Assembly: GCF_902859725.1 (NCBI RefSeq)
Contig: NZ_CADIJP010000019.1
Span: 1 to 64,000, forward strand
Length of the DNA: 64,000 nt
Direction of reading: 5' to 3'
From: Achromobacter mucicolens
GTDB lineage: Bacteria > Pseudomonadota > Gammaproteobacteria > Burkholderiales > Burkholderiaceae_B
Shown here one piece after another: positions 17,189-28,169 of this stretch; positions within the stretch are counted from its first letter, which is position 1; each line of letters opens with the position of its first letter. The translations under genes were made by a program, and so were the position numbers. Under the pieces are notes generated by a model, which did not search any database, was not told where the DNA came from, and worked only from the letters and a program-made list of their open reading frames with translations.

Positions 17189-18589
17189 ATGGGCCAAGCG
17201 ATGAGCGAGAATTTCGCGCACGAAGCGTTCGACGTGTACGTCTGGGAGGGCGCTTCCGACATCGCCAGCCGGGCCGAGCGCTGCCTGGCCGGCATGGACG
17301 TGTCGCTGGTGCGCGCCGACGCGGGCACGGCGTTTCCGCCGCCGCGCGACGTGACCCGGCGCGCGGTGGCGCTGGTGTCCGTATCGGTGATGGGCGACAA
17401 GCGCTTCAGCGGCTATGACTGGCTGGCGGCGCAAGGAATGCCGGTCATCTGGGTGGCCGCGGAAGCGCGCGGACGCGATCCGCGCTTCTACCCGCCGGAA
17501 TATTCGTACACGCTGCCGTTGACCTTCACCAGCGCGGATCTGCGCAAGCTGCTGGTCGAACTGCTGGGCACGCTGAATCGGCTGGACCGCACCGCGCCCC
17601 GTCGCGAGCAGCCGCTGGTGGCCGTGTCTGCGGCCATGCAGGAGCTGCTGGCCGAAGCGCAGATCTATGCGGACTGCCGCAGCAACGTGTTGGTTCACGG
17701 CGAAACCGGCGTGGGCAAGGAACGCATCGCGCGCCTGCTGCATGATGAGGCCGCCTGGCGCGACGGTCCCTTCGTGGCGGTCAATTGCGGGGCGATCCCC
17801 GAAGGCCTTTTCGAAGCGCATTTCTTCGGCCACGCCAAGGGTGCGTTCACCGGCGCGATCGGCGCGCACAAGGGCTATTTCGAGCAGGCCCAGGGCGGCA
17901 CGCTGTTTCTGGACGAGATCGGCGATCTGCCGCTGTATCAGCAGGTCAAGCTGTTGCGCGTGCTGGAGCAGAACACGGTGACGCGGCTGGGCGCGACGGC
18001 CGAGGTGCCGGTGGACTTCCGGCTGGTCGCGGCCACCAACAAGGATTTGCGGGTGCTGGTGGGGCAGGGCGAATTCCGTGCAGACCTGTATTACCGGCTG
18101 GCGGTCATCGAGCTGCGCATTCCCAATCTTGAACAGCGCGGTCCGCACGAGAAGGCCGCCATCTTTCGCGCCTTGCTGCTGAACCAGGGCGTAAAGGACG
18201 AGCCGCCGTCCTGGCTGCTGGAACGCGTTGCGCGCACGCGCTTCGAGGGCAATGTGCGCGAACTTTCGAATGTGGCCGAGCGCGTTGCCATCGTGCGGCG
18301 CCAGTTTCAGGCGTGGGATCCGACGCGGATCGAGCGCATCTTCGATCAGCTGGACGAGCCGCTGCGGCCAGGCGGCGCCCCGGCCCGGGCCGAATCCGCC
18401 GCATTCACCGACGCCGAGCGCGCCGAGCGCGAACGCGTGCTGGCGGCACTGGATGCCAACGGATGGCGGCGCCAGGACACCGCCCACACGTTGGGCATCA
18501 GCCGCAAGGTGCTTTGGGAAAAAATGCGCAAGCTTCAGCTGGGCGGCGCCCAAGGCGAATCCGCCGAAGGCGTCGCCGGGACGGTATGA
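17189..18589 (+). CDS. sigma-54-dependent Fis-type activator, probable Tad locus regulator
   Basis: 466 residues from ATG 17189; ATG 17201 (MSENF) is an equally likely start. An N-terminal receiver-sized domain (about 10-120) shows no clear phospho-acceptor Asp. The AAA+ domain carries Walker A GETGVGKE (about 171) and the sigma-54 contact loop GAFTGA (about 219), followed by [11 protein letters not shown] Fis-type helix-turn-helix ends the protein ([17 protein letters not shown]). The gene follows tadG by 37 bp. It most likely activates pilus genes, but I found no -24/-12 site before flp, so the target is inferred. Confidence 0.88.
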   Translation: MGQAMSENFAHEAFDVYVWEGASDIASRAERCLAGMDVSLVRADAGTAFPPPRDVTRRAVALVSVSVMGDKRFSGYDWLAAQGMPVIWVAAEARGRDPRFYPPEYSYTLPLTFTSADLRKLLVELLGTLNRLDRTAPRREQPLVAVSAAMQELLAEAQIYADCRSNVLVHGETGVGKERIARLLHDEAAWRDGPFVAVNCGAIPEGLFEAHFFGHAKGAFTGAIGAHKGYFEQAQGGTLFLDEIGDLPLYQQVKLLRVLEQNTVTRLGATAEVPVDFRLVAATNKDLRVLVGQGEFRADLYYRLAVIELRIPNLEQRGPHEKAAIFRALLLNQGVKDEPPSWLLERVARTRFEGNVRELSNVAERVAIVRRQFQAWDPTRIERIFDQLDEPLRPGGAPARAESAAFTDAERAERERVLAALDANGWRRQDTAHTLGISRKVLWEKMRKLQLGGAQGESAEGVAGTV

Positions 18590-18706
18590 ACACCGCAATT
18601 GGGAATGGCCCGCACCGGGCCACAGTTCTTGTGCGGAAAACGCGGCTACTGCGCTGCGCTCAGAAATAAATTGATATAGTGCCGCAACCGTTTTTTTGGG
18701 GGAAAC

Positions 18707-19411
18707 ATGAACGTCCAAGTTATCCGAGGCGCCGCCCGCATGGTGTTGTTGGGCACGGCCCTGTCGGGGCTGGCCGCGTGCGCCAGCGCCCAGCCGCAAG
18801 CGCCCCGTCCCACGGTGAAGCAGGTCGAGGACACGCAGGCGCCCGCCACGCCGGTGACTCCCCCCGCGCCGCCGCAGGCTGCGCGCCCGGCCTCCACGCT
18901 GTCCGAGCTGCAGGCATTGATCCAGAGCCGCCAGGTGTCGGAACTGCGCACCGCCTATAACGGCACCTACGGCGCCAGCCTGCTGTTCAAGCCGGATGAC
19001 CTGACCTATTACGTGGCCCTGTTCCAGCAGAAGGATTTCTGGCGGGTGGTCAAGACCAAATCGGACAAGCAGGCCGAGGCGACGTACCGCACCTTCGTCG
19101 CCCAGTCGGCCGAGCTGGCCGAGGTGGACATCAAGCGCATCAAGATGAAGGCCGAGAATGCGCACGCCGAGAAGCTGCTGGCCAGCCGCAGCGCCGAGCT
19201 GAGCGCCCTGCAGGCAGACCGCACGGCGCGCCTGCAGCAGGAAGAGCAGGTCGCCGCCCGCCAGGCGCAATCGCGCGAGCAAGCCGCGGCGCTCGCGGGG
19301 CAGCAGAAGGACGTGCGTCAGCAATTGCGCGACTTGCAACGCCAGATCGACGCCTTGCAGGCACAGCAGGCGCTGGTGAGCAATACGCCAGCGCAAAACC
19401 GGGGCAAGTAA
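18707..19411 (+). CDS. DUF2968 domain lipoprotein
   Basis: 234 residues. A signal peptide with lipobox LAAC (Cys about 25) is followed by a Pro/Ala/Gln linker, a conserved central block (LSELQALIQSRQVSELRTAY, then LLFKPDDLTYYVALFQQKDFW) and a long charged coiled coil from about 120 to 220. This arrangement matches DUF2968 proteins of Burkholderiales, whose function is unknown. GGGGGAAAC lies directly before the ATG. It is transcribed on the same strand as the Tad locus but after a 117-bp gap, so it is probably a separate unit. Confidence 0.85.
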   Translation: MNVQVIRGAARMVLLGTALSGLAACASAQPQAPRPTVKQVEDTQAPATPVTPPAPPQAARPASTLSELQALIQSRQVSELRTAYNGTYGASLLFKPDDLTYYVALFQQKDFWRVVKTKSDKQAEATYRTFVAQSAELAEVDIKRIKMKAENAHAEKLLASRSAELSALQADRTARLQQEEQVAARQAQSREQAAALAGQQKDVRQQLRDLQRQIDALQAQQALVSNTPAQNRGK

Positions 19412-19457
19412 ATGCTGCGCGCCTTGTACTCTGGGCGCGGCACCCCATATAGACGCC

Positions 19458-19916
19458 ATGGCACTGAAAGTTTTTGACCTCGAGTGCGACCACAGCCACA
19501 TTTTTGAAGGCTGGTTCGGTTCGCACGAAGACTACGATGCGCAGCAGGCGCGCGGCCTAGTCACGTGTCCGGTCTGCGGGTCGGCCACCATCACCAAGCG
19601 CCTGTCCGCGCCCCGCCTGAACGTCGCGCACCTGCATGCGCCTGCCGCTCAGCCCCTGGTGCCGCCCGGCGCGTCCGACGCCGAAAAGATGGCCGCCTTG
19701 CAGGCCGCCGTCATGCGTCAGGTGCGGGCGCTGGTTCGCAGCACCGAAAACGTCGGCCCGCGCTTTGCCGAAGAAGCGCGCCGCATCCACGAAGGCGATG
19801 CCGACGACCGCCCGATCCGCGGCACCGCCACCGTTGAAGAGCGCGAAGCCCTGGCCGAAGACGGCATTGAAGTCATGGCCGTGCCCGACTTCCTTGACGA
19901 CGAACGGCTGCAGTAA
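19458..19916 (+). CDS. DUF1178 family protein
   Basis: 152 residues, the family's usual size. The N-terminus MALKVFDLECDHSHIFEGWF and a zinc-ribbon-like CPVCGS knuckle at about 37 are the DUF1178 signature. A GTAT-type RPIRGTATVEER segment and a C-terminal IEVMAVPDFLDDERLQ also fit. Function unknown. It ends at a strong terminator shared with efp on the other strand. Confidence 0.9.
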   Translation: MALKVFDLECDHSHIFEGWFGSHEDYDAQQARGLVTCPVCGSATITKRLSAPRLNVAHLHAPAAQPLVPPGASDAEKMAALQAAVMRQVRALVRSTENVGPRFAEEARRIHEGDADDRPIRGTATVEEREALAEDGIEVMAVPDFLDDERLQ

Positions 19917-19952
19917 TAAAAAAAGCCAGACCGCAAGGTCTGGCTTTTTTTT
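19917..19952. terminator. bidirectional terminator between DUF1178 gene and efp
   Basis: A stem AAGCCAGACC / GGTCTGGCTT with loop GCAA is flanked by A and T runs, so it works for the DUF1178 gene on the plus strand and for efp on the minus strand (stop 15 bp away). Confidence 0.92.
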
Positions 19953-19966
19953 GACGCTGGGCCGGA

Positions 19967-20527
19967 TCAGTTGTTGACGCGGCTGCGGTATTCGTTCGTG
20001 CGGGTGTCGATTTCGATCTTGTCGCCGATGGCGCAGAACAGCGGCACGTTCAGTTCGTAGCCGGTGTTGATCTTGGCCGGCTTGGTCACCTTGCCCGAGG
20101 TGTCGCCACGGACGGCGGGTTCGGTGTAGGTGATTTCGCGCACGATGGTGGTGGGCAGTTCAACCGAGATGGCGCGGCCGTCGTAGAAGACCACTTCCAC
20201 GGGCATCGCTTCTTCCAGGTAGTTCAGGGCGTCGCCCATGCTTTCGGCTTCGATTTCGTACTGGTTGTACTCTTCGTCCATGAAGACGTACATCGGGTCG
20301 CCGAAGTAGGAATACGTGCATTCCTTGCGATCCAGTTGAACGACTTCGAACTTTTCGTCGGCCTTGTAGACCGATTCGCTGGCCGAGGCGGTCAGCAGGT
20401 TCTTGAACTTCAGCTTGACGACGGCGGCGTTACGGCCCGACTTGTTGTATTCGGCCTTCTGGACCACGAGGGGATCCTTGCCGACCATGACCACGTTGCC
20501 GACTCGCAATTCCTGAGCGGTTTTCAT
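19967..20527 (-). CDS. efp: elongation factor P (Arg32 type)
   Basis: 186 residues from ATG 20527, with GGAG upstream. An earlier in-frame start at 20593 would add 22 non-conserved residues and is rejected. The three beta-barrel domains of EF-P are evident. EF-P relieves ribosome stalling at polyproline stretches. The tip of domain I reads NKSGRN with Arg at position 32, the residue that EarP rhamnosylates in betaproteobacteria and pseudomonads, instead of the Lys34 modified in E. coli. The earP gene lies just upstream on the same strand. Confidence 0.96.
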   Translation of the reverse strand: MKTAQELRVGNVVMVGKDPLVVQKAEYNKSGRNAAVVKLKFKNLLTASASESVYKADEKFEVVQLDRKECTYSYFGDPMYVFMDEEYNQYEIEAESMGDALNYLEEAMPVEVVFYDGRAISVELPTTIVREITYTEPAVRGDTSGKVTKPAKINTGYELNVPLFCAIGDKIEIDTRTNEYRSRVNN

Positions 20528-20655
20528 CGATAAAACTCCGGGGGTGATGGGTGCACTCGCCGTGCTTGCATAAGCCGCATCAGGCTTTTGCACACCCCGG
20601 GAGGCGTCATAGTTGAGGCCCGACAGATTCAGGGCGACTCAGAAAACTCTCTATT

Positions 20656-21768
20656 CTAGCGTTTCTTGGCCAACTCTGCGCAGAATGCGGCCAGATTTTC
20701 CGCCAGACCAGGTAGCGCGGACTGGCTGGCGTTCCAGGCGTGCGCCGCGTCCACCCATGCCGGCCAGGCGTCGGGCGCCAGCGCGGCCGTGATGGCCGGG
20801 GCCGTGCGGCCCGGTTCGGACTGGTTCCAGGCGCGGATCAGCGCGTGGGCGGATTCGGGGGCCGGATAGCGCGCCAGCCAGGCCTCCAGTTTTTCCAGAT
20901 GGACGTTTTCGTCTTGCGGATAGATCTGCCAGACCAGCGGGCGTGCGGCCCAGGCGGCGCGCACGAAGGAATCTTCGCCGCGCACGAAATTGAGGTCGGC
21001 GCACCACAGCAGGCGGTCGTAATCGGGCTGGGCAAGAAAGGGCAGGCGGACGACGCGTGGCGATCCTGCCGTCTGGCAGGCGGCTTCCAGCGCCGGCGCG
21101 ACGCCTTGCGGAACCAGCAGCAGGGTGGGACGCGCATCGGCCGCCAGCGCCTGCGCCAGTTCACCCGCCGGCGCGGACGGGTAGCAGAACAGGGATACGG
21201 TACGGGCGCCATCGCGGCGCAGGGCCAGCGCATCGTCCGGCACCCCGGCCGATCTCAGGAAGGCCTCCTGCAAGCCGGCCGACCCTTGCAGCGCTTCGCG
21301 TTCCGCGGCCAGGGCCGGCTCGCGCAGCAGGCCGCCGGTGGCCGGTGTGAAGCCGGGGAAGAAAAAGTGCTTCACCAGACCGTCCGGCCGCTGCGACGGC
21401 AGGCCGTGGCAGCTTTCGACCCAGGCCTCGGCGCTCAGGTATTCCAGGTTGATCCAGACGGGATGGGTGCGGCGCATGGACGCGATGAACGCCTCGGGCG
21501 GGTCGCACGCGAACGCTTCGATCACGACGTCTCGCGCCTGCAGCGCGGCGTCGGGCTTGTCCGGCCAGTGCACGATATCGACGCCCGCCAGTTGCTGGCG
21601 CGCGGCGCCCGGCAGGATGCCGGGCTGGATGTGCGAGAAGCTGGCCAGGTCATCGACCCACAGGCGGACATCCCAGTGGAAATCGCGCGCAAGCTGGCGC
21701 GCCAGGCGCCAGCACACGCCGATGTCGCCGTAGTTGTCGACGACCCGGCAGAAGATGTCCGCTTGCAT
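20656..21768 (-). CDS. earP: EF-P arginine rhamnosyltransferase EarP
   Basis: 370 residues, usual for EarP (former DUF2331). It transfers rhamnose from dTDP-rhamnose to Arg32 of EF-P. The N-terminal motif DNYGDIGVCWRLARQLA carries Asp11 and Asp15, the catalytically important pair in the family, and the GT-B-type C-terminal half has RGEDSFVRAAWA and PLVWQIYPQDENVH for nucleotide-sugar binding. It lies 128 bp before efp and 7 bp after the DUF2863 gene on the same strand. Confidence 0.95.
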   Translation of the reverse strand: MQADIFCRVVDNYGDIGVCWRLARQLARDFHWDVRLWVDDLASFSHIQPGILPGAARQQLAGVDIVHWPDKPDAALQARDVVIEAFACDPPEAFIASMRRTHPVWINLEYLSAEAWVESCHGLPSQRPDGLVKHFFFPGFTPATGGLLREPALAAEREALQGSAGLQEAFLRSAGVPDDALALRRDGARTVSLFCYPSAPAGELAQALAADARPTLLLVPQGVAPALEAACQTAGSPRVVRLPFLAQPDYDRLLWCADLNFVRGEDSFVRAAWAARPLVWQIYPQDENVHLEKLEAWLARYPAPESAHALIRAWNQSEPGRTAPAITAALAPDAWPAWVDAAHAWNASQSALPGLAENLAAFCAELAKKR

Positions 21769-21775
21769 GGCAGGC

Positions 21776-22978
21776 CTAGTGGAACTGGGCGGGCGCGGCC
21801 TCGGCGTCCTCGGGCAGCTCGGCGTGCACCAGTTCGCCCAGGGGATTGGGGAAGTAGGGCGCGCCGCAGTCCTCGCAGTATTCGGGCGGCAGCACGCCGG
21901 GGATGCGGCGCACGTCGGTCACGCCGTATTCCTTCAGCAGCGCCGCGATCTCGTCCACCACGTCGGGCTGGCCCTCGTCCATGACCAGGTCTTCCTCGCG
22001 GCCGTACAGCGGCCAGACGCAGCCGTAGTACACGTCGTTGCTGTTGCGCGCGGTAAAGCCGATGCGGTATTCGTCAATGCGGCCTTCGCCGCAGCCGGCC
22101 ACGACGGCCCGCAATTGCGCGGCTTCCAGGTTGACGGCGCCTTCCAGCCAGCTGACCGCCGCGCGCAGCGACAGCGGACGAACCTGGCGATCGGCTTCGC
22201 GATTGCTGACGTAGTAGGCATCGGGCAGCAGGGCTTCAAAGCCGCAGCCAGGCAGCAGCCCGGCTAGCGTCGGCTGCGCTTGCGCCGCCCATTGCGCCAG
22301 ACACGCATCGCGGCTGGCGTCGGCTTCGCCCACGTGTTCCTGCCAGCGGAAGATCGGCTCGCCCTCGGGCACGGCCACAGTGCCGACGATGTAACGCGTG
22401 TCGGCCAGCATGTTGGCCGTTTCGGTGTCGGTATTCAGCGCCGGCTTGGTGGTTTCGGCGCCCAGCGCCTGCGCGCCCAGCCGTTGCAGCCACTGCCAGG
22501 TCTCGGAGAACGTGCGCGGCATCTGGTCCACGCTGACCAGCAAGGGCATCAGCGCGGTGCGCGCGTTGCTGGAAAGGACGTGCCCGTGAAGCTGCGCCAG
22601 CAGGGCCTGCTGCGCGCTGGCGGAAATCGGGCCGGTCGGAATGGCATAGCGGGTCCACGCGACGATGGGCGCGACGATCAGCAGCACGTCGTACCGGACG
22701 CCATTTTTCTCGATCTTCATCGATTCGGACAGGGTTTCGGCCTGCTCGATCAGGACCTCGTAGGCGCCTACGTCGCTTTGGGCAAGGTGGTCCAGCGCCG
22801 CTTCAAGCGGGGCATCCTGACCGGCCTTGAGCAGCTTCGGGATCGCTTCGCCAAGCTGGGTCTCCCAAAAGACGTCTTCGACGCGGCTGCCCGAGCGATT
22901 CAGCGACTGGGCAAGCGCGACCAGCCGGGTGGCGTCACGGGTCATGCGGGGAGCGGATTGGCTGCGGGATCGGGCCAT
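21776..22978 (-). CDS. DUF2863 family protein
   Basis: 400 residues with no signal peptide or membrane helix, so cytoplasmic. The C-terminus carries a CEDCGAPYFPNPLGE motif, a possible half zinc-knuckle. The overall sequence fits the DUF2863 family of Burkholderiales, of unknown function. It ends 7 bp before the earP start, which suggests cotranscription with earP and efp and so perhaps a translation-related role (inference only). Confidence 0.75.
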   Translation of the reverse strand: MARSRSQSAPRMTRDATRLVALAQSLNRSGSRVEDVFWETQLGEAIPKLLKAGQDAPLEAALDHLAQSDVGAYEVLIEQAETLSESMKIEKNGVRYDVLLIVAPIVAWTRYAIPTGPISASAQQALLAQLHGHVLSSNARTALMPLLVSVDQMPRTFSETWQWLQRLGAQALGAETTKPALNTDTETANMLADTRYIVGTVAVPEGEPIFRWQEHVGEADASRDACLAQWAAQAQPTLAGLLPGCGFEALLPDAYYVSNREADRQVRPLSLRAAVSWLEGAVNLEAAQLRAVVAGCGEGRIDEYRIGFTARNSNDVYYGCVWPLYGREEDLVMDEGQPDVVDEIAALLKEYGVTDVRRIPGVLPPEYCEDCGAPYFPNPLGELVHAELPEDAEAAPAQFH

Positions 22979-23212
22979 AACTTCGGGGGACGTCCATTCA
23001 GTGTGTAACGACGTAGTTTAACGCCCGGCACTCGCGGCGGGGGGCGCGAGGTTAGCCCTGCGTCGGACGCCGCCGCCGGGGCGGCCAGCGGGATCCGGGA
23101 GAAGACGGATTGATGCTGATCGGGCAACAGACAATCCCTATGAAGGGGGTTTATTGCGCATTTGAATCGGCTGACAATGTGAGCATCGTTAATTGCTTCT
23201 GGAGGCATCGCC

Positions 23213-23986
23213 ATGCGTTGGCCTACGCTTTTCGTTTCACACGGTTCTCCCATGCTGGCCGTTGAACCCGGCCGGACCGGCCCCGCGCTGGCCGATTGGA
23301 GCGCCGCGCAGGGCCGCAAGCCGCGCGGCATTCTGGTGGTTTCGCCGCACTGGATGGGCGAAGGCCTGGCGCTGTCGACCCGCGACCAGCAGGTTGCCTG
23401 GCATGATTTTGGCGGATTCCCGGCCGAGCTCTATGCGCTGCAATACGCCGCGCCCGGTTCGCCCGAACTGGCCGCGCGCGTGCAGGCGCTGCTGGCGGAA
23501 TCGGGCATCGCCGCCGACCGCGATCCGCGGCGTCCGCTGGACCACGGCGCCTGGGTGCCGCTGCGCTATCTGTATCCCGACGTGGACGTGCCCGTCGTGC
23601 AACTGTCGCTGGACATGGGCCGCGACGCGGCCGGGCAGATGGAACTGGGCCGCGCGCTGACGCGCCTGCGCGACGAAGACATCCTGATCATCGGCTCGGG
23701 GTCGCTGACGCACAACCTGCGCCACGTCCGCATGCCGCAGAACGCGCCGGCGGCGGACTACGTGCCGGGATTTCAAGCGTGGTACGCAGACAAGCTGGCG
23801 CGCCACGACGTGCCCGCGCTGCTGGACTGGCAGGCGCAGGCGCCCGGCGCGATGCAGGCGCACCCGCACGACGACCACCTGATGCCGCTGTACGTGGCGC
23901 TGGGCGCGGGCGGAGAAAAGGCAAGGCGCCTGAACGACGAGGTGTCTTATGGGGCGCTGGCGATGGACGCCTATCAGTTCGATTAA
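23213..23986 (+). CDS. DODA-type extradiol ring-cleavage dioxygenase
   Basis: 257 residues from ATG 23213, with GGAGG nine bases upstream. It belongs to the LigB/DODA (YgiD) superfamily of metal-dependent dioxygenases. Candidate metal ligands are His10 in FVSHGSPM, His46 in VVSPHWM and the late HPHDDHLMPL cluster; LDHGAWVPLRYLYP is a further family signature. The substrate is a catechol-like or DOPA-like compound in relatives but cannot be told from sequence. It stands alone and converges on acnA. Confidence 0.88.
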   Translation: MRWPTLFVSHGSPMLAVEPGRTGPALADWSAAQGRKPRGILVVSPHWMGEGLALSTRDQQVAWHDFGGFPAELYALQYAAPGSPELAARVQALLAESGIAADRDPRRPLDHGAWVPLRYLYPDVDVPVVQLSLDMGRDAAGQMELGRALTRLRDEDILIIGSGSLTHNLRHVRMPQNAPAADYVPGFQAWYADKLARHDVPALLDWQAQAPGAMQAHPHDDHLMPLYVALGAGGEKARRLNDEVSYGALAMDAYQFD

Positions 23987-24024
23987 ATAATCAAGAGGCA
24001 GACCACCCGGCCGCCAATGAAGAG

Positions 24025-24150
24025 CGCCCCGGAACCGTAAAGGTCCCGGGGCGTTCTGCAGAAGAATAGTCGCCCCGCCGCCCGGCCGCCCGAAGGCGGG
24101 GCCGCCCCCTTGGGGGGCAGCAAGCGCGCGAAGCGAGTGCGGCGTGGGGG
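24025..24150. repeat. GC-rich intergenic repeat with hairpins, acting as terminator region
   Basis: The gap between two convergent genes holds a hairpin (CGCCCCGG 24025-24032 with CCGGGGCG 24046-24053 and further pairs inside) and then a very GC-rich block with the short inverted repeat GCCCCC-TT-GGGGGG near 24104-24117 and an AGCGCGCGAAGCG segment. I recognise this second block as resembling a dispersed intergenic repeat of Alcaligenaceae genomes, from general knowledge rather than a search. Confidence 0.55.
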
Positions 24151-24154
24151 CCCT

Positions 24155-26860
<2,706 letters not shown>

Positions 26861-26966
26861 GATGGACTCCGTGGTTTTGCCCAGGCTGAAGGCGGCATTT
26901 TCAGGCGTTTCGGCGCGTTTGTCATTGTCTCTTGGACAAGTTTGCCGAGGGTCTATATCTTGGTTT

Positions 26967-26993
26967 ATGTCTTATATCTTATATAAGACTTGA
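26967..26993. promoter_or_regulatory. acnA upstream inverted repeat, identical to the acnB element
   Basis: This 27-bp sequence contains a perfect 9-bp inverted repeat, GTCTTATAT and ATATAAGAC, separated by CTT; the core TCTTATATAAGA is also a perfect 12-bp palindrome. The same 27 bp recurs at 35215-35241 before acnB, in the same orientation relative to the gene. Its AT-rich symmetry fits a dimeric repressor or activator site near the promoter. A GntR-type TCA-cycle regulator is a reasonable guess; it is not encoded next to either gene. Confidence 0.75.
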
Positions 26994-27109
26994 GCGGCAC
27001 GTCAAAGTTCCGGCCCCTTATCGCGCCAGACCGGCTCGGATTCGGCGAAACCCTTACTTTGGCGGACGCGCGCCAAGCCTGCAAGACCCTGTGCTCCGGA
27101 AGGCGCGCT

Positions 27110-28018
27110 TCAGGTCAGGTACGCGGGCAATTCAGCCGCCGTGAATTCAAGAAAGCGCTTCAAGGCCAGCGGCTCGCCGCAACGTGCGGGCATGACGGCG
27201 TAAATGCGGGCGGGCGCGGGCGTCCAGTCGGGCAGGATGCGCGCCAGCCGGCCTTGATCGAGATCGTCGCCGCACAGATAGCGCGGCACCAGCGCCAAGC
27301 CCAGGCCCGCGCCCGCCATCGCGCGCAGCGTGTCCATATTGGTGCTCAGGCTGCGGGGCTGGAATTCCACCGCTTCCATTTCGCCGCCCGGGCCGGTCAG
27401 GCGCCAGGTGTGCAGGCCGTCCTGAGTGCCGTGGGCAAGCAGGGGCAGGGTGGCCAGGTCGCGCGGGTGGCGCGGCGGGGACTTGGCCATCGCCGGGCTG
27501 CACACCAACGCCATCGGCACGGCGGATATTTCGATCGCATTCAATCGGGCGTCGGTCAGCGACGATGACTGGGCGCGAAAGCCCAGGTCGTACCCTTCGC
27601 CGACCAGGTCGATGATGTGGTCACGCGTGTCCAGCAGCACGCGCACGCGGGGGTGCTCCGCGCAGAAGCGGGCAACCAGGCCGCCCAGAATCCGGGTCGC
27701 AAGCGGCGCGGGCGCGGTGATGCGCAGCATCCCGGCGGGCGCATCGCCAATGGACGCGGCCAGGTCGAAGACACTGCGCGCTTCGCGGGCCAGCGCTTTG
27801 GCGTGGGCATGAATCTGTTCGCCCATCGGGGTGAGCGACACGCACCGCGTATTGCGCTGAAGCAGCCGCACGCCCAGGCGCGCTTCCAGCTCGGCCACTC
27901 GGCGGCTCAGCTTGGAACGTTGCATATTCAACACACGTGCGGCCGCCGAGAAGCCGCCTTTTTCAACGACTTCGCTGAAAAGCAGCAGGTCTTCAAGGCG
28001 GTGAGCGTAGTTAGGCAT
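27110..28018 (-). CDS. LysR family transcriptional regulator
   Basis: 302 residues. The N-terminal winged helix-turn-helix is typical (LLLFSEVVEKGGFSAAARVL, then RSKLSRRVAELEARLGVRLLQ). The remaining 200 residues form the periplasmic-binding-like effector domain. It is transcribed divergently from a pirin gene 151 bp away, the classic arrangement for a LysR regulator and its target. The effector is unknown. Confidence 0.93.
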   Translation of the reverse strand: MPNYAHRLEDLLLFSEVVEKGGFSAAARVLNMQRSKLSRRVAELEARLGVRLLQRNTRCVSLTPMGEQIHAHAKALAREARSVFDLAASIGDAPAGMLRITAPAPLATRILGGLVARFCAEHPRVRVLLDTRDHIIDLVGEGYDLGFRAQSSSLTDARLNAIEISAVPMALVCSPAMAKSPPRHPRDLATLPLLAHGTQDGLHTWRLTGPGGEMEAVEFQPRSLSTNMDTLRAMAGAGLGLALVPRYLCGDDLDQGRLARILPDWTPAPARIYAVMPARCGEPLALKRFLEFTAAELPAYLT

Positions 28019-28041
28019 ACAGCGTTTTAATAGGAGAATTC

Positions 28042-28085
28042 GGAATATTTACTGGCATTGTCCTGACAGCCGGGACAATTATTCC
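28042..28085. promoter_or_regulatory. nested inverted repeats in LysR-pirin divergent region
   Basis: ATTGTCC at 28057-28063 pairs with GGACAAT at 28073-28079, and outside it GGAATA at 28042-28047 pairs with TATTCC at 28080-28085. The pair lies between the divergent LysR and pirin starts, where a LysR tetramer would bind. Candidate operator only. Confidence 0.5.
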
Positions 28086-28169
28086 TGAAATTGGCCCCTA
28101 CTGTCCGGCGGTCCGAACTCATAAGCTGTCGCGGCAATACATGTTCAGCAACCAGCAAGGCAGCATTTT

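Noticed and set aside
15061-17400. 779-residue minus-strand frame opposite tadG
   Set aside because: Antisense shadow with no recognisable domain; tadG on the plus strand fits the operon.
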